Assembly (NCBI RefSeq): GCF_963678635.1
Contig: NC_087068.1
Coordinates: forward strand, 47,197,785 to 47,261,784
Reading direction: 5' to 3'
Length of the DNA: 64,000 nt
Source: Symsagittifera roscoffensis
Taxonomy: Eukaryota > Xenacoelomorpha > Acoela > Convolutidae
Part shown: positions 43,261 to 53,860 of the stretch, in pieces
How positions within the stretch are numbered: position 1 is the stretch's first letter
Layout of the letters: every line of letters begins with the position of its first letter
Program-made: the position numbers and the translations under genes
Notes under the pieces: generated by a model
Seen by the model: only the letters and a program-made list of their open reading frames with translations
Databases searched by the model: none
What the model was told of the DNA's origin: nothing

Positions 43261-44560
43261 AATCAAGGACACCATAAACTTCCGGAGATATCTTGAAAAA
43301 CTTATCAGTTTATTAATTTTCAGCCTCAAAAAGCATTTTGCTTGCTTTAGACGAATCTCTACTCGAGCAAAACAAGATAAAACCAAAAGACGAGCTCTTT
43401 CAGTCGTGATTCAAAACAATATTTAAAAAAATTCAAAATTTTTTGTAAGAAATTGAGAAAAATTGGTTTAAACTTTTGATTTTTACTTCAATTTTTAGCG
43501 GATAAAGCGAACGAGCGATTACTATGACGGTCCAATGTACCCCACTTACGTCAGATCCTTTTATCACACCACGCAGAAAAACAACACTAACTTTAAAAAA
43601 ATAACCTTTTTTTGTGTAGTATTTTGCACAGTAATCGGCAATCCTTGTTTATTTTTGGAGATAGTTTTCAGGATTTAAAGTGAAATTATGAACTCAAAGG
43701 CAAAACAGGACTTCGCAAACATGCAAACACAGCAAATGATCTTTACAAATTCAAGAAAAAAAAGCTGAATAAGCTGTAATTAACATTTAATCTTGTAGAG
43801 GCTGCATGACGAGAATCAATTGCAGCCGGAAGCGAGTACAATTTAACACACAATTTAACCACATAAATTTATTTATTCGGATTTTTTACAAATATTTTAA
43901 TCGTAAAAACCACGCGGCAGTGAATGCACATTAATTTTGTGGATCTAGTATTTATTTATTCGGATTTTTACAAATATTTTAATAGTAAAAACCAGGCGGC
44001 AGTGAATGCACAATAATTTTGTGGATCTAGCTCATGATGTTTAATAACGTATCGCAGACAACTTTCCACAAAATTTTTCTAAAAAAAAGCGACTTCGAAA
44101 GAAAAAGTGGCGTTGTATTATAAAACATTGCACTCTCCGCATTTAACGCCCACTTTCAGTTACTTCTAACCAATGGGTGTAAATTGAATCGAGCCGACTT
44201 CATAGAACACATTGAAAATTAGGCAAAAATCAAGCTAAAAATGAGTAGCAAAAACGGAATTTCTCTAACTTCTAGCTTTATCAAACACATTTTGTTTGCA
44301 ATTCATATTTTGTACATTTTCGTCGAATTGATTATGCTATTTTTCGATATTCTATATGCGCAAATGGCACACAAAAAAAGCTACCCGATTGCTGAGCAAG
44401 CAGCACAATGTTTATAATATATCATTGTTGGCTCTTGCCGTTGACAGTAAAGATTGTAAGGTATTAATTTGGTTGAGGTTGGGAAAAGTTTCTTTGCTCA
44501 GCACCACGTATTTTTTGCAGATCTTCAATCCCTTTTCTTGAAACTTCTTTTGGTCCGAGC
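43261..44560. mobile_element. ~1.3-kb segment inserted in one array unit
   Basis: The third copy follows the first two up to CATTTCATC at 43260 and resumes at GCCTGCTACTG at about 44559. In copies 1 and 2 these points are adjacent. The extra 1.3 kb has no obvious terminal repeats or long frame. It contains an 81-base direct duplication (about 43868-44033, ending TTTTGTGGATCTAG twice). Confidence 0.6.
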
Positions 44561-44741
44561 CTGCTACTGATAAAACTGGTCATAGCGCGATCTTTCCGTC
44601 TTGAGACTTCAAGAATTTCGGAATCAATCTTCTAAAATTGCAAAACGGTGATATAGGTACATCACCAAAGCATGCAGAACGAAATGGCTGAAGAACACAA
44701 TTATCATCACCACCAAAAATAATTGTAGAGGGACATATTGT

Positions 44742-45234
44742 TCAAATTTGTCCACAAGCAATTTCCCGTAGCAATTTTACTCCAGCGTCTGTCGATTCAA
44801 AATAAGGGAGCTCTGTTAGATCGGGCATTTCTGATAGAAGGTGCGACATAAGGTCTGCCAATTTAACTGAGATCCGTTGTTCAGATGTTTTGTCGCAGTT
44901 ATCTAGGTCCGACCTGATTATAATAGATTTGATGATAAATTGAGTTCCACAGTTTAATGTTATAAAGCACATTTTACATCCTGCCTGGTACTCCCTTTTG
45001 GGGGTGTTTAGTTCTTTCAATTTAAGCTTCCTTAGTGAAAACGCAGAACCAGCTGAGGTTGTGAGCCAAAAGCAGTACACTAAGTTTGTAGTTTTCTTGG
45101 CGTTGGTTGAAATTTCTTTTCACTTTCGCATACCATACCGCCAGTGCTAAAATTGACGAGCAGGGCATGTCGACTGACCAAGATGCTTCTCCATGAATTG
45201 ATGACAATCCCGATTTGTTGTTGTTCCAAAGCAC
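44742..45234 (-). pseudogene. Array-encoded reading frames, copy 3
   Basis: Nearly identical to the pair at 41110-41602 with the same frame break between 45022-45234 and 44742-45080. One replacement (Glu to Lys after QEN) is visible. Confidence 0.4.
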
Positions 45235-46099
45235 TTCGATTAAGGTTCTTTGCTTAGCGTTATCTTCAACTAAAGGATGTTTTCTGGAAGTACTAAACCT
45301 AATCTTCAGCTTTACATAATATTAATAAAAGTGAGTTTGAATCAACTATTTATCTTTCCCTAGTTAATTTAGCCCAATCTCTTTTTATACTGATACTTTT
45401 AAGCGTGCTTAATCAATTGTTTACATCATGTCAATCTAACAACAACAAGTATGCATAAGTGGAATAGGAACTTTAATTAGCATTGAAATTTAGCTTTGAC
45501 TAGCGTATAGCACTACGTTACAATGTTCCGACCATGTTAAAAAGCTCTAAAAAGGTTTTTCTTTTATTTTTGAAATTTGATTCGTTGTTTGTACGCAATG
45601 TGATGAGAAAACTACACAAACGTACAGAAAGTTAACGAAAAAGGAATAATCGAAATCATTTGTTGAAAAAATGAGTGTCAGCAAAAACTGAACAAAAATT
45701 TCCGAAAAAAAACTTCAAAATTTTCTTTCACAATAAATTCGAAAAATTTTTGGAAAACCGTTTTTCCCAGAAATCGCTAAATTAGCAAAAATTTTGCCCA
45801 AGAAGCGCTACAAAGTTTTCGTTAATCAAATTTCTCTCAGCATAAATTTATCAGATAACAAACATAGCTAACTGACACGCAAAGAAACATTAAAAAACTG
45901 ACTTGTTCTTTGTCCAAACAATTCAACTTGCTAATTTTAAAGAAAAAGCATTTGCCCTAGAATCTCTTTGAACTTCACGAACAAAATATGTTTGATCCTT
46001 TTTCGATAAAATTAACCCGATTTGGGATAACTGGATCAAAATTTAAAATTTCATTTCGCTGGATAATCTGAAAACTAAATTCACTTTCGAAATTAGAAG

Positions 46100-47330
46100 T
46101 CGATCAAGTTTTTTGTCACCTTTACATTTTTGCTGTTCGATTGTGCAGTTTGCCTTCGTTTTAACAAAAGAAACAAAGTGACTGTATTCCTGAAAAAAAA
46201 TAGTCAAGACCTATATATGAGTACTCACTATGTTACTTACTCTTAAAAGTTACTCGATCGCTTTACTCACTAAAAATTAGATTGAAATTCAAAAAATTCA
46301 AACCGTTTTTTTTCTCAACTGTAAAATATTTTGAAAAATTTCAATGTCCTTCGAATCACGGCTAAATGGACTTTAAAATGACATATCACTCAGCGCATTC
46401 CAAGTATTATTTGCGTACTGATTTTGCGTGAAAAAAAAACTAGACAACCGAATCCAAAGTTTCTCCTTATTTTCGATGGTTGGAAAAAAACTGAGATAGT
46501 CACATAAGACGCTTAAACCCATAATAAAGCTACGGATGAAACCCATGCTAAATTGAGCACAAAATTAAGCATTTATTTAGGTTGGAAAAAGTGAACTCGT
46601 ATTATAGCAAAAGCTTTATATGATAAAATAAATAGGAAAACATACAAATTTTAATTGAATGGATCAATTTGTTCGCGATCAAAATTTACATAGTAAAAAG
46701 CTATTAAGAGGAGAAATATATTATTTACACAAAGGCGAAGTTGCACTTTGCATACACAAGCAAAAATATGACCGATAACGCCACTGAGAAAAACTGAATG
46801 AGCAACACTTTGAGTCTATATAATTTCTTAGTGACGCACACCAAATTATGAGTCTACATAATTGTAAGTGACGCAAGCCAATGGCGCATTAGCAGTACCA
46901 TTCAGTTTGAAAAAAAAATTACCAACTAACACTAACATGCCTCAATTTATAGAGCGGAGGCAATTTAGCTAGTATACGAACAAGTTCAATAAAAACATCC
47001 GACCCTGCCCACGTTCTAACCCTTTTTTTTGGTGCTGGTCTCATTCCTTACCTCTACGCTACAGATCCATGATACCATGAAGGTAAAGCGCTATTTGTAA
47101 TATAATAATCTGAGCATGGGTTGTACTTAATAGCCTTAGCATGGGCTGTACTTAATAGCTGGTTATTGATCACAATGAACACATTTTATCGCAACAATAT
47201 TTGCGTCGCAACTATATTTGCGACTTAGGTTGGAAAAAAAGAGTTCATACTACAATACAAGCTTTGCTTTTGTAAAGATCATTTATAAATCATTAATTAA
47301 GATATATTTCGTGCATATTTCAGTTAGAGT
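46100..47330. other. No gene seen; repeat fragments
   Basis: AT-rich DNA with SINE body pieces (about 46733-46790) and a block similar to 23740-23890. No supported reading frame. Confidence 0.5.
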
Positions 47331-47332
47331 TT

Positions 47333-49004
47333 TCAATTTTCTTCGAAAAATGAGGAATATTTCAGAATAGTTCCTGTGGACACCTTTAAATAGCAATCAG
47401 AGTTGAAGAACATCACTTGGTTTAAATTTGCCTTGATATCAAAGTTTTTGGCGTTGATAGGACCAGTAGCGTTCAGATCCTCCTCAAGTTTAACCCATTC
47501 GAATGAGCAAGTATCCAAACAACACACAACAAGAACCAACCCATCGGAGGTCTTTTCAATTGTTGCAAAATCAGTTTTCGGTAATTGAAATGGTGGAAGG
47601 GATTTTGATTTGACTTTCTTAGAGTTATAGCTTACATGACCACATATTATGCTGTTTTCCTTTTCAATTAAACAGAAGAAAAGTTGAGAATTTGATAGTC
47701 GCATTGACGAAAGGTTTCTTTTCGTCTAAAGATCGCTGCAAGTGATCCTCGAGTATCTTGCAAGTTTTTAACATTGTGTAACAAACTGTTCTTCCATCCA
47801 CTTTTACAAAACTCACTACGTTTTCTTCGAAACAGCGCGTTTCTACGCTTAATGTTTCCCGATTGCCACAGCTTGTTACACGGGTAACTTCTGTTTCATT
47901 ACTTCTAACATATACTCCATCGAAACTTGAAACGACCTGAAAAAAATCTTCTTTCGCCGTTACTTGTACCTGGGATGTTTTGTCTGTAGTTATGTCGTGA
48001 ATTTCTAGGAGGGCACTATGCCCTCTTATCGGAAAAGAGGCGATAGAAAAAAAGTTTGCTGATTTTGCCAGGAAAACCTTGGAATTATTGATTGTTCGGT
48101 ACACTTCAGGCTGTCGGTAAGCATTTGTTGAAGACTTTTGAGTCAGGGACTTCAATTTGGTCATAAATTCATCCACAATTTCTTTCATTTTACATCTGAA
48201 ATTGTGTTCTTCAGACTGCATTTCCTTCCGCAACTGAACAAGATCATCGTGAATCGGAGGCATATCGTAGGAATATGATCGAACTTTGCCGGGTAAGACT
48301 ACAGTCTTTTGCACCAAAACCATTACAACTATAGCTGTATCTGATTCGCCCAACAAGTTTCTCAGCTGAGTTTGCTCAGATTCCAAGCTTTTCACTTCGG
48401 AATGTATCTTTTGACTGGATTCTGCCAAAATGTTCGACAATTTTCCAAGTACTTGATTTTGATTCTCGGAGGCTTTAACGCTATCGTTGATGATTTCGCC
48501 CATCATTTTTTGCAAATTTGCAGAAAGTGTATCAGGCTCGTACGATGCTCGAAACTCTTCAAACTTCGAACAATGCTCTTTCAGTTCATCTGCAGCCAGA
48601 GCAACCGGCTTATAACATTCGTCTATTTTCCCCAACTCTTCGTGTATAGACTTTTTAATTTCCACGGCTTTTCCTTCCACACTAGTTATCGGATGTTGTT
48701 GGGTCAAATGTTCTTTTGTGCATCTGATACATAGAGTTTCGCAGCATTTCAAACAAAAACATTCAATAAGAAGTTTATGTTTATCACAGAGGATCACAGC
48801 ATTACCTTTGCTGTCTTTTACTTCGTGACTTTTCCTTGTATGACAAGCAATGCACAAATTGCAGAAAACTGAAGCGCTTTTGATTTCTGTTTTGTCATTT
48901 TCATCCGGACAAGTCATGCACTTGAATTGCAAGCTTGGTTCATCGACGACAATGTCACAACTTCTGCAGAGTTTGTGACTGAAAAGACCGCCTTCACTAT
49001 CCAT
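47333..49004 (-). CDS. B-box (TRIM-like) protein, single exon, frame break near C-terminus
   Basis: 446 residues from ATG 49002-49004. An N-terminal Cys/His cluster (C13, C16, C29, C32, C48, C51) precedes a textbook B-box 2: C73-x2-H76, C84-x2-C87, C92-x2-C95, H99, H104. There is no RING before it. Residues about 110-300 are charged and heptad-like, as expected for the TRIM coiled coil. The C-terminal part has alternating beta-type strands. The frame ends at 47664, but a second frame (47333-47704) continues coding-like sequence of the same character. The intact gene would thus be about 560 residues with a single frameshift near 47700. TRIM-like proteins act in ubiquitin signalling, immunity or scaffolding; the specific role is unknown. 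Confidence 0.75.
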
Positions 49005-50404
49005 CTTCGATCAATTCAACTCTTAAACATTTGTCGAACAATTCATGTAAAATTCAATTTACTGTACATTTTAGGCATGTATTCATCTAAACTTTTCTTC
49101 AAGCCAGAAGAGTTGACCCGCATACAACAATTTGCTGCTAGGAGATCAATAAACCAGTTTATGTTATATGATTGAAAATAAAAAATTTCGCCCTGTTAAC
49201 AAGACAGTTTTATGCGTTAGTCTGATTAGCAAAACTTTTCAGACTTGTTTTTATCGACACTATAACTTTTGTAACCCCATTCACGACAAATGAAGCTATT
49301 AAATTGCCACCTACGCAGTTTTCTTCAGGTATCAAAAATAAAACGGAAAAAACCCACCTTATATCATAGTTATTTCCCTCTTTGTAAATCACAAAAAAAA
49401 CTTAAAACCTTCAGGTGATGTTTCTCAGGCTAACTGTAGAGCGAGAAGCAAATAAGTTGGACCAATTTTCTTAAAACCCAAGATGAAATTTTCCAAATTT
49501 GCAATTTATATCTGAATCACAACTGAAAAAACTCCCATACAGTCACTATAGTCTATTATCAAGGAATTTTGTTTGTGGCACCTGAGAACGTGGGAAAATC
49601 TAAAGGAAATACAACAGCGTGGACTAAGACTTCGGTCCGAAATTTTGATCACCAAGATGGGCACCTCTTTTCAGCGAAGTGCATTGCGTATCATTCTGCT
49701 ATATTACTCACGGTTGGAACATCCTCATTCATCTTTTGAGGAGGTTCACCATTTTAGATAACTTATCAAGAAGAATTATTGAAAAAAAAAATCGCGAATA
49801 TACCACAAAGTTCAACATGCACTTCTTAAATAGAAGCAAAATATGCAAAAGGAACTCAAAAACGGCAAAAAATAAACCAAATCTACTCCAAAATTAAAAC
49901 ATAGCTAACAGACAGCTGAAAAAGAGTCAATGAATGCAAGGAAACAGGAAAAAAAAACAACTGATTTGTTTTTGAAACAAAACTTCAACTTTCAAAAAAC
50001 GTACAAAATGGCTTAAGGCTCTTTGTATCTTAACAATAATTTATGATTGACACTTTTTGAAAATAAAACCAAATGTAGCAGAACTGGATCACTCTGTTAA
50101 TTTAAGATTCCGCTGGGAAAACTTGAAATTAAATTCCACTTTTGAAACTAGAAGTCTTCAATGTTTACGCCCCATTTCCGCTTTCGTATTTCGAGAACGC
50201 ATTAGCCTAGCTTTTAGCAAATTAATTTGAAATGAACTCAAAAAGTGCAAAATAACCTAAGTGCATTCATAGATGCATTAGTATGTTTGAAGGCACTTTC
50301 GTAGTTATTAGAGCATTTTAATACTTTGCCCAAAGCACCAAGACCTATATAAGAGTCTCCACTATGTTCACTGACTCTTAAAAACTTAGTTATACGTGTT
50401 TCAA

Positions 50405-50470
50405 ACTCAGACCTACGGCCATAGAGTCACGTGTTCTAACACTCGAGCCATAGCGACTTGAGTTATACTA
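50405..50470 (-). repeat. tRNA-like SINE head
   Basis: The minus strand reads TATGGCTCGAGTGTTAGAA then GTAGGTCTGAGTTTGAAAC, resembling A and B boxes of a tRNA promoter at the right spacing but with a different anticodon region from the SINE at 24.9 kb. Confidence 0.45.
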
Positions 50471-51169
50471 CGTTCTCGCATAAATTATTAAATATCGGGA
50501 ATTAAAGAAAGCACTATGATAAAGTGGATATAGTTAGATCATATGCTGTGTAATAATGGAAGATCTTTTGCCCGCAACCCTCCCACGCACTTGGAAAACT
50601 TTCCTGAAAAACAATGTAACAATACCCGAATAACTATCACAAACCATAGTCAACATTTGCAAGAGTCAATGAACTCAAGTAAACAAAAAATACTGGCTTG
50701 TTTTTTTTTCGAAATTCCAAAAAAAATGCTTTAAAGCTCTTTGAGTTTCCATACCAAGTTAAGGCTGCTATTTTTTCAAAAAATTAACCCAATTTTGAGA
50801 AACCTGGATCAATAGGTAAAACTTTTATTCCGCTGGGAAATCTGATTAAAAAAACTACTCGAAACTAGAAATTCATCACGTTGTCCGGGACCTTTACGCT
50901 TTAGGTGTTCAACGGTGAAGTTTGCCTTCACTGTTACAAAGGAAATGAACTGAACTTCAGAAGAAATCAAAAGTCAAACCGCAAAAATTCAAATTTAGCC
51001 TGAACAAATTTAAAGACTTCCTGAAAAAAAAACGAAAAAAGCATCATCGCGACCTATATAAGAAATTGAACTACGTTTATCGACTCTTAAAAGCTCACGA
51101 AACATATTATGATTGCCCTTTTTAAAACTTCGCATTTGTACTTTTAAATGCTTGTGAAATTTTCATAAA

Positions 51170-51340
51170 TCACGAGGTGAAGCTGCGCTTCGCAAACATT
51201 AGAGAGAAAACGCCGAAAAAGCAGCTCTATTAAAGCGAAAGAAAAGTATAAATTAGCCTGGAATTAGAAAAGCTAACCTGCAACCTCGAGATTTGGAATC
51301 TCACCCTAAGCCACGGAAAGAATCGACAAACACTTGCCAC
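51170..51340 (-). repeat. Decayed tRNA-derived SINE
   Basis: Contains the body motif GCGCTTCGCAAACATTAG and a degraded tRNA head (CTGCAACCTCGAGATT..AATCTCACC) in the same relative order as the SINE at 24860-25080. Confidence 0.5.
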
Positions 51341-51679
51341 AATCGGCAAACACATAATTCAATCGGCCACAAATAAAGCAGAGAACAGATGCTATGAAAT
51401 GTCCAATGCCACATATCGTGATTAAGATTATAGGGTAATTGTCACCATATGAGCACTTTTGTTTGCGAGTTAAGTTGGAAAAAAGAAGAGTCCTACTAAT
51501 AAACCACGCCCGCTATATCGCTAGTGTAAACACACTTTTCTGAGAGTTAGGTTCAAACAAGTAAAATCGTTGTGATCAGCAATTGTGTAAAAATTTGCAA
51601 CCTAGCTTCGTTCCTGCCACACTGATAAACAATTAATCATATTACGCCACAAAAATGCATTTTAATAATCAGATTTGAA

Positions 51680-53860
51680 GAAAACGGAATATTTATGCTC
51701 GGTGTGGTTTTTTTTTATTCAGTTAATTTACGCCGAACGAAATAGTAGTTTTCAACAAAATATTTTTTACCATATTGAAGATATTGAACTCCTGAGATTA
51801 AATACAAAAAGATATTTTACCTCCGCTTATTTTTTGTCAAGTTCTGGGGGTTTGAAAATCTATTTAATCTAAATCAGGTATCAATTGAAAAAAAAATCCG
51901 GATATTTTTGTTCCGACAGTTTTTTAAGAAAATGACGGAATATTTGTGCTCGGGGTGGTTTTCTTTCTCCAGACAAGTTTCACTTTTTAACTACATTGTT
52001 CCGCCACGAAAATGCATATTAATTCAACTATTGTTGTATTCATAACACTGGTAAAAAATACGGCATTCAAAGCGATTAATTTGTAGGTAAACTTTAAAGC
52101 ATAAATGGAAATTTATTTATCGCCAGGTAATATAATTGGAAACCACATTAAACATATTGGAATATTCATTAAAAACAGTTCGCATAACAAGCATTCAAAC
52201 TTCTTGTCACCATATAATAAATTTAATTTATTTTCGAAGTACAGAATTGGTTATCTCTTTTCGGCTACATGGTCGCTTCATTCAGTCAGCTTGGTTTCTG
52301 TGAACTCTTTCGATCTAATTTAGTTTTTAGCTAAGGGACTTGTTTGAGACTTCCCCGCCCAAAAATGAATCTGAGAGCTCTGTCCACAATCCAGCACCCG
52401 ACTGCATCTACGACTATCACCATCACTATTGAATCGCGAAGCTAGAAAAAAATGAATGAAATGTTCTAAATGCGGGTTCCAACTTTTCACCCCATGTCTC
52501 ATTATTTCAGCCTCCTTTGCTAACAGTACTAAAGCAGAATCTTTTTCAAATACCTTAAGATAATCAGATCAATATCAATTTGTCTTTTCATTTTACGAAA
52601 CAATTAATGGAAATAAGAAATCTGCCACCAATAAACGCTTTGTATGTTTTTGGCAGTACATTTGATTTAAATCTGAATACCACAGACGCAATTTCTGGAC
52701 TGAAAACTCGTTAAAATAAAGTTTGATTGAAATTTTGTAATTGACCAATGACAGCCACACTTTTCAAATACCATGTAGATCTGAGATTCGTTGATTTTAT
52801 CTAAATCAGGTATCAATTGAAAAAAAATCAGTATCTGTGTTCCGACAATTTTTGAAGAAAATGACGGAATAATTGTGCTCGGGGTGGTTTTCTTTCTCCA
52901 GAAAAGTTTCACTTTTTAGCTAGCCATTTTTGACGGATATTTTTAAATATCAGATGAAAGTTATTGTTGTCCTGAGCTCAAACTTTAAGATATTTCACCT
53001 GTGATTATTTATTGGAAAGTAATGGGAGCTTAAAGGAAGCAAAGTTGGCCAATTTGGGATAATTAAAGCGCGATATATTTCGTTCTGTTGAAGCGTAAGC
53101 GGAAATTAATCCTTCTTTGGTCCAAATTGAATTGAGGCAAGCTATTTGCTCCATTTAACACTTAAGAATATTCAAAATCAAAAACTTTGTACTTCACATG
53201 ATTTTGATTTTTTTCGAAAAATTCATCTATTTTTCTAAAAGCTAAAACTACTACATATACCTTAAAATACAGTCAGAACATTCGGGGCTTCGTCCTGATC
53301 CGAATAGTATTGTTTCGCACTATTAGGCGACGATTGCAAGTAGGGATTAATTGTTCCGACTTCCGAGAAAACGGAATATTTATGCTCGGTGTGGTTTTTT
53401 TATTCAGTCAATTTTCGCCGATCGAAATAGTAATTTTCAACAAAACATTTTTTTCTACCATATTGAAGGTATCGAACTCCTGAGATCAAATACAAAAAAA
53501 ATATATTCTACCTCCGATTATTTTTTGTTAAGTTCTGGTGGTTTGAAAATTGCCAAATTGGCCATGTTCTGGACCTTCAATATGCGCGCTTTGAAGAATT
53601 TATTCATATTGCTGAGAACGTAACGCGAATTATTCATGCGTGGCAAATTATCCCGCATAAATTGAACTGAGGCTAGCTAATCGGTCGTATTAGTTTTGTA
53701 CGACTCAAAATTTCACACTTTGATATTGTCCAAAATTTATGCGTTTTCAATAATTTCGTTTCCCAATAACGATTCGATATGAATTAAGGGACAGTCGGAA
53801 CATTCAGGGCTTTGCCCTGATATACGAGCAGTCTTGTTGTCTTCTAAAATTGCAAGATTC
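51680..53860. repeat. Cluster of dispersed repeats (GCTCGGNGTGG family)
   Basis: ACGGAATATTTATGCTCGG-type blocks occur at about 51682, 51942, 52862 and 53370, each followed by GTGGTTTT and further shared text. The block ending GGGCTTCGTCCTGAT or GGGCTTTGCCCTGAT occurs at about 53285 and 53803. The same family, inverted, is at 3320-3620. The last exon of the P5A ATPase gene lies inside this cluster. Confidence 0.55.
52331..52441 (-). CDS. ATP13A1: P5A ATPase, last exon
   Basis: Acceptor TTTTTCTAG; 36 residues then TAG at 52331-52333. It encodes a final hydrophobic helix ([17 protein letters not shown]) and a short basic tail. It starts in phase 0, matching the donor of the previous exon. Confidence 0.75.
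   Translation of the reverse strand, partial: LRDSIVMVIVVDAVGCWIVDRALRFIFGRGSLKQVP

Larger units (their letters stand above)
28400..46100. repeat. Higher-order tandem array of ~3.6-4.5 kb units
   Basis: Landmark blocks recur in the same order. The block around TTTTGCCCAGATAGCGCTAA or its variants lies at about 30170, 33905, 38450, 42125 and 45765. ATGGAGGAAGGATTTG lies at about 28423, 32380 and 36600 (last copy variant). CTTAGCGCAGGCGGACAATT lies at about 31200 and 35480. The first three units contain satellite monomers; the last two lack them and are nearly identical over more than 1 kb. This is a locally amplified segment with at least five copies of its core. Confidence 0.8.
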
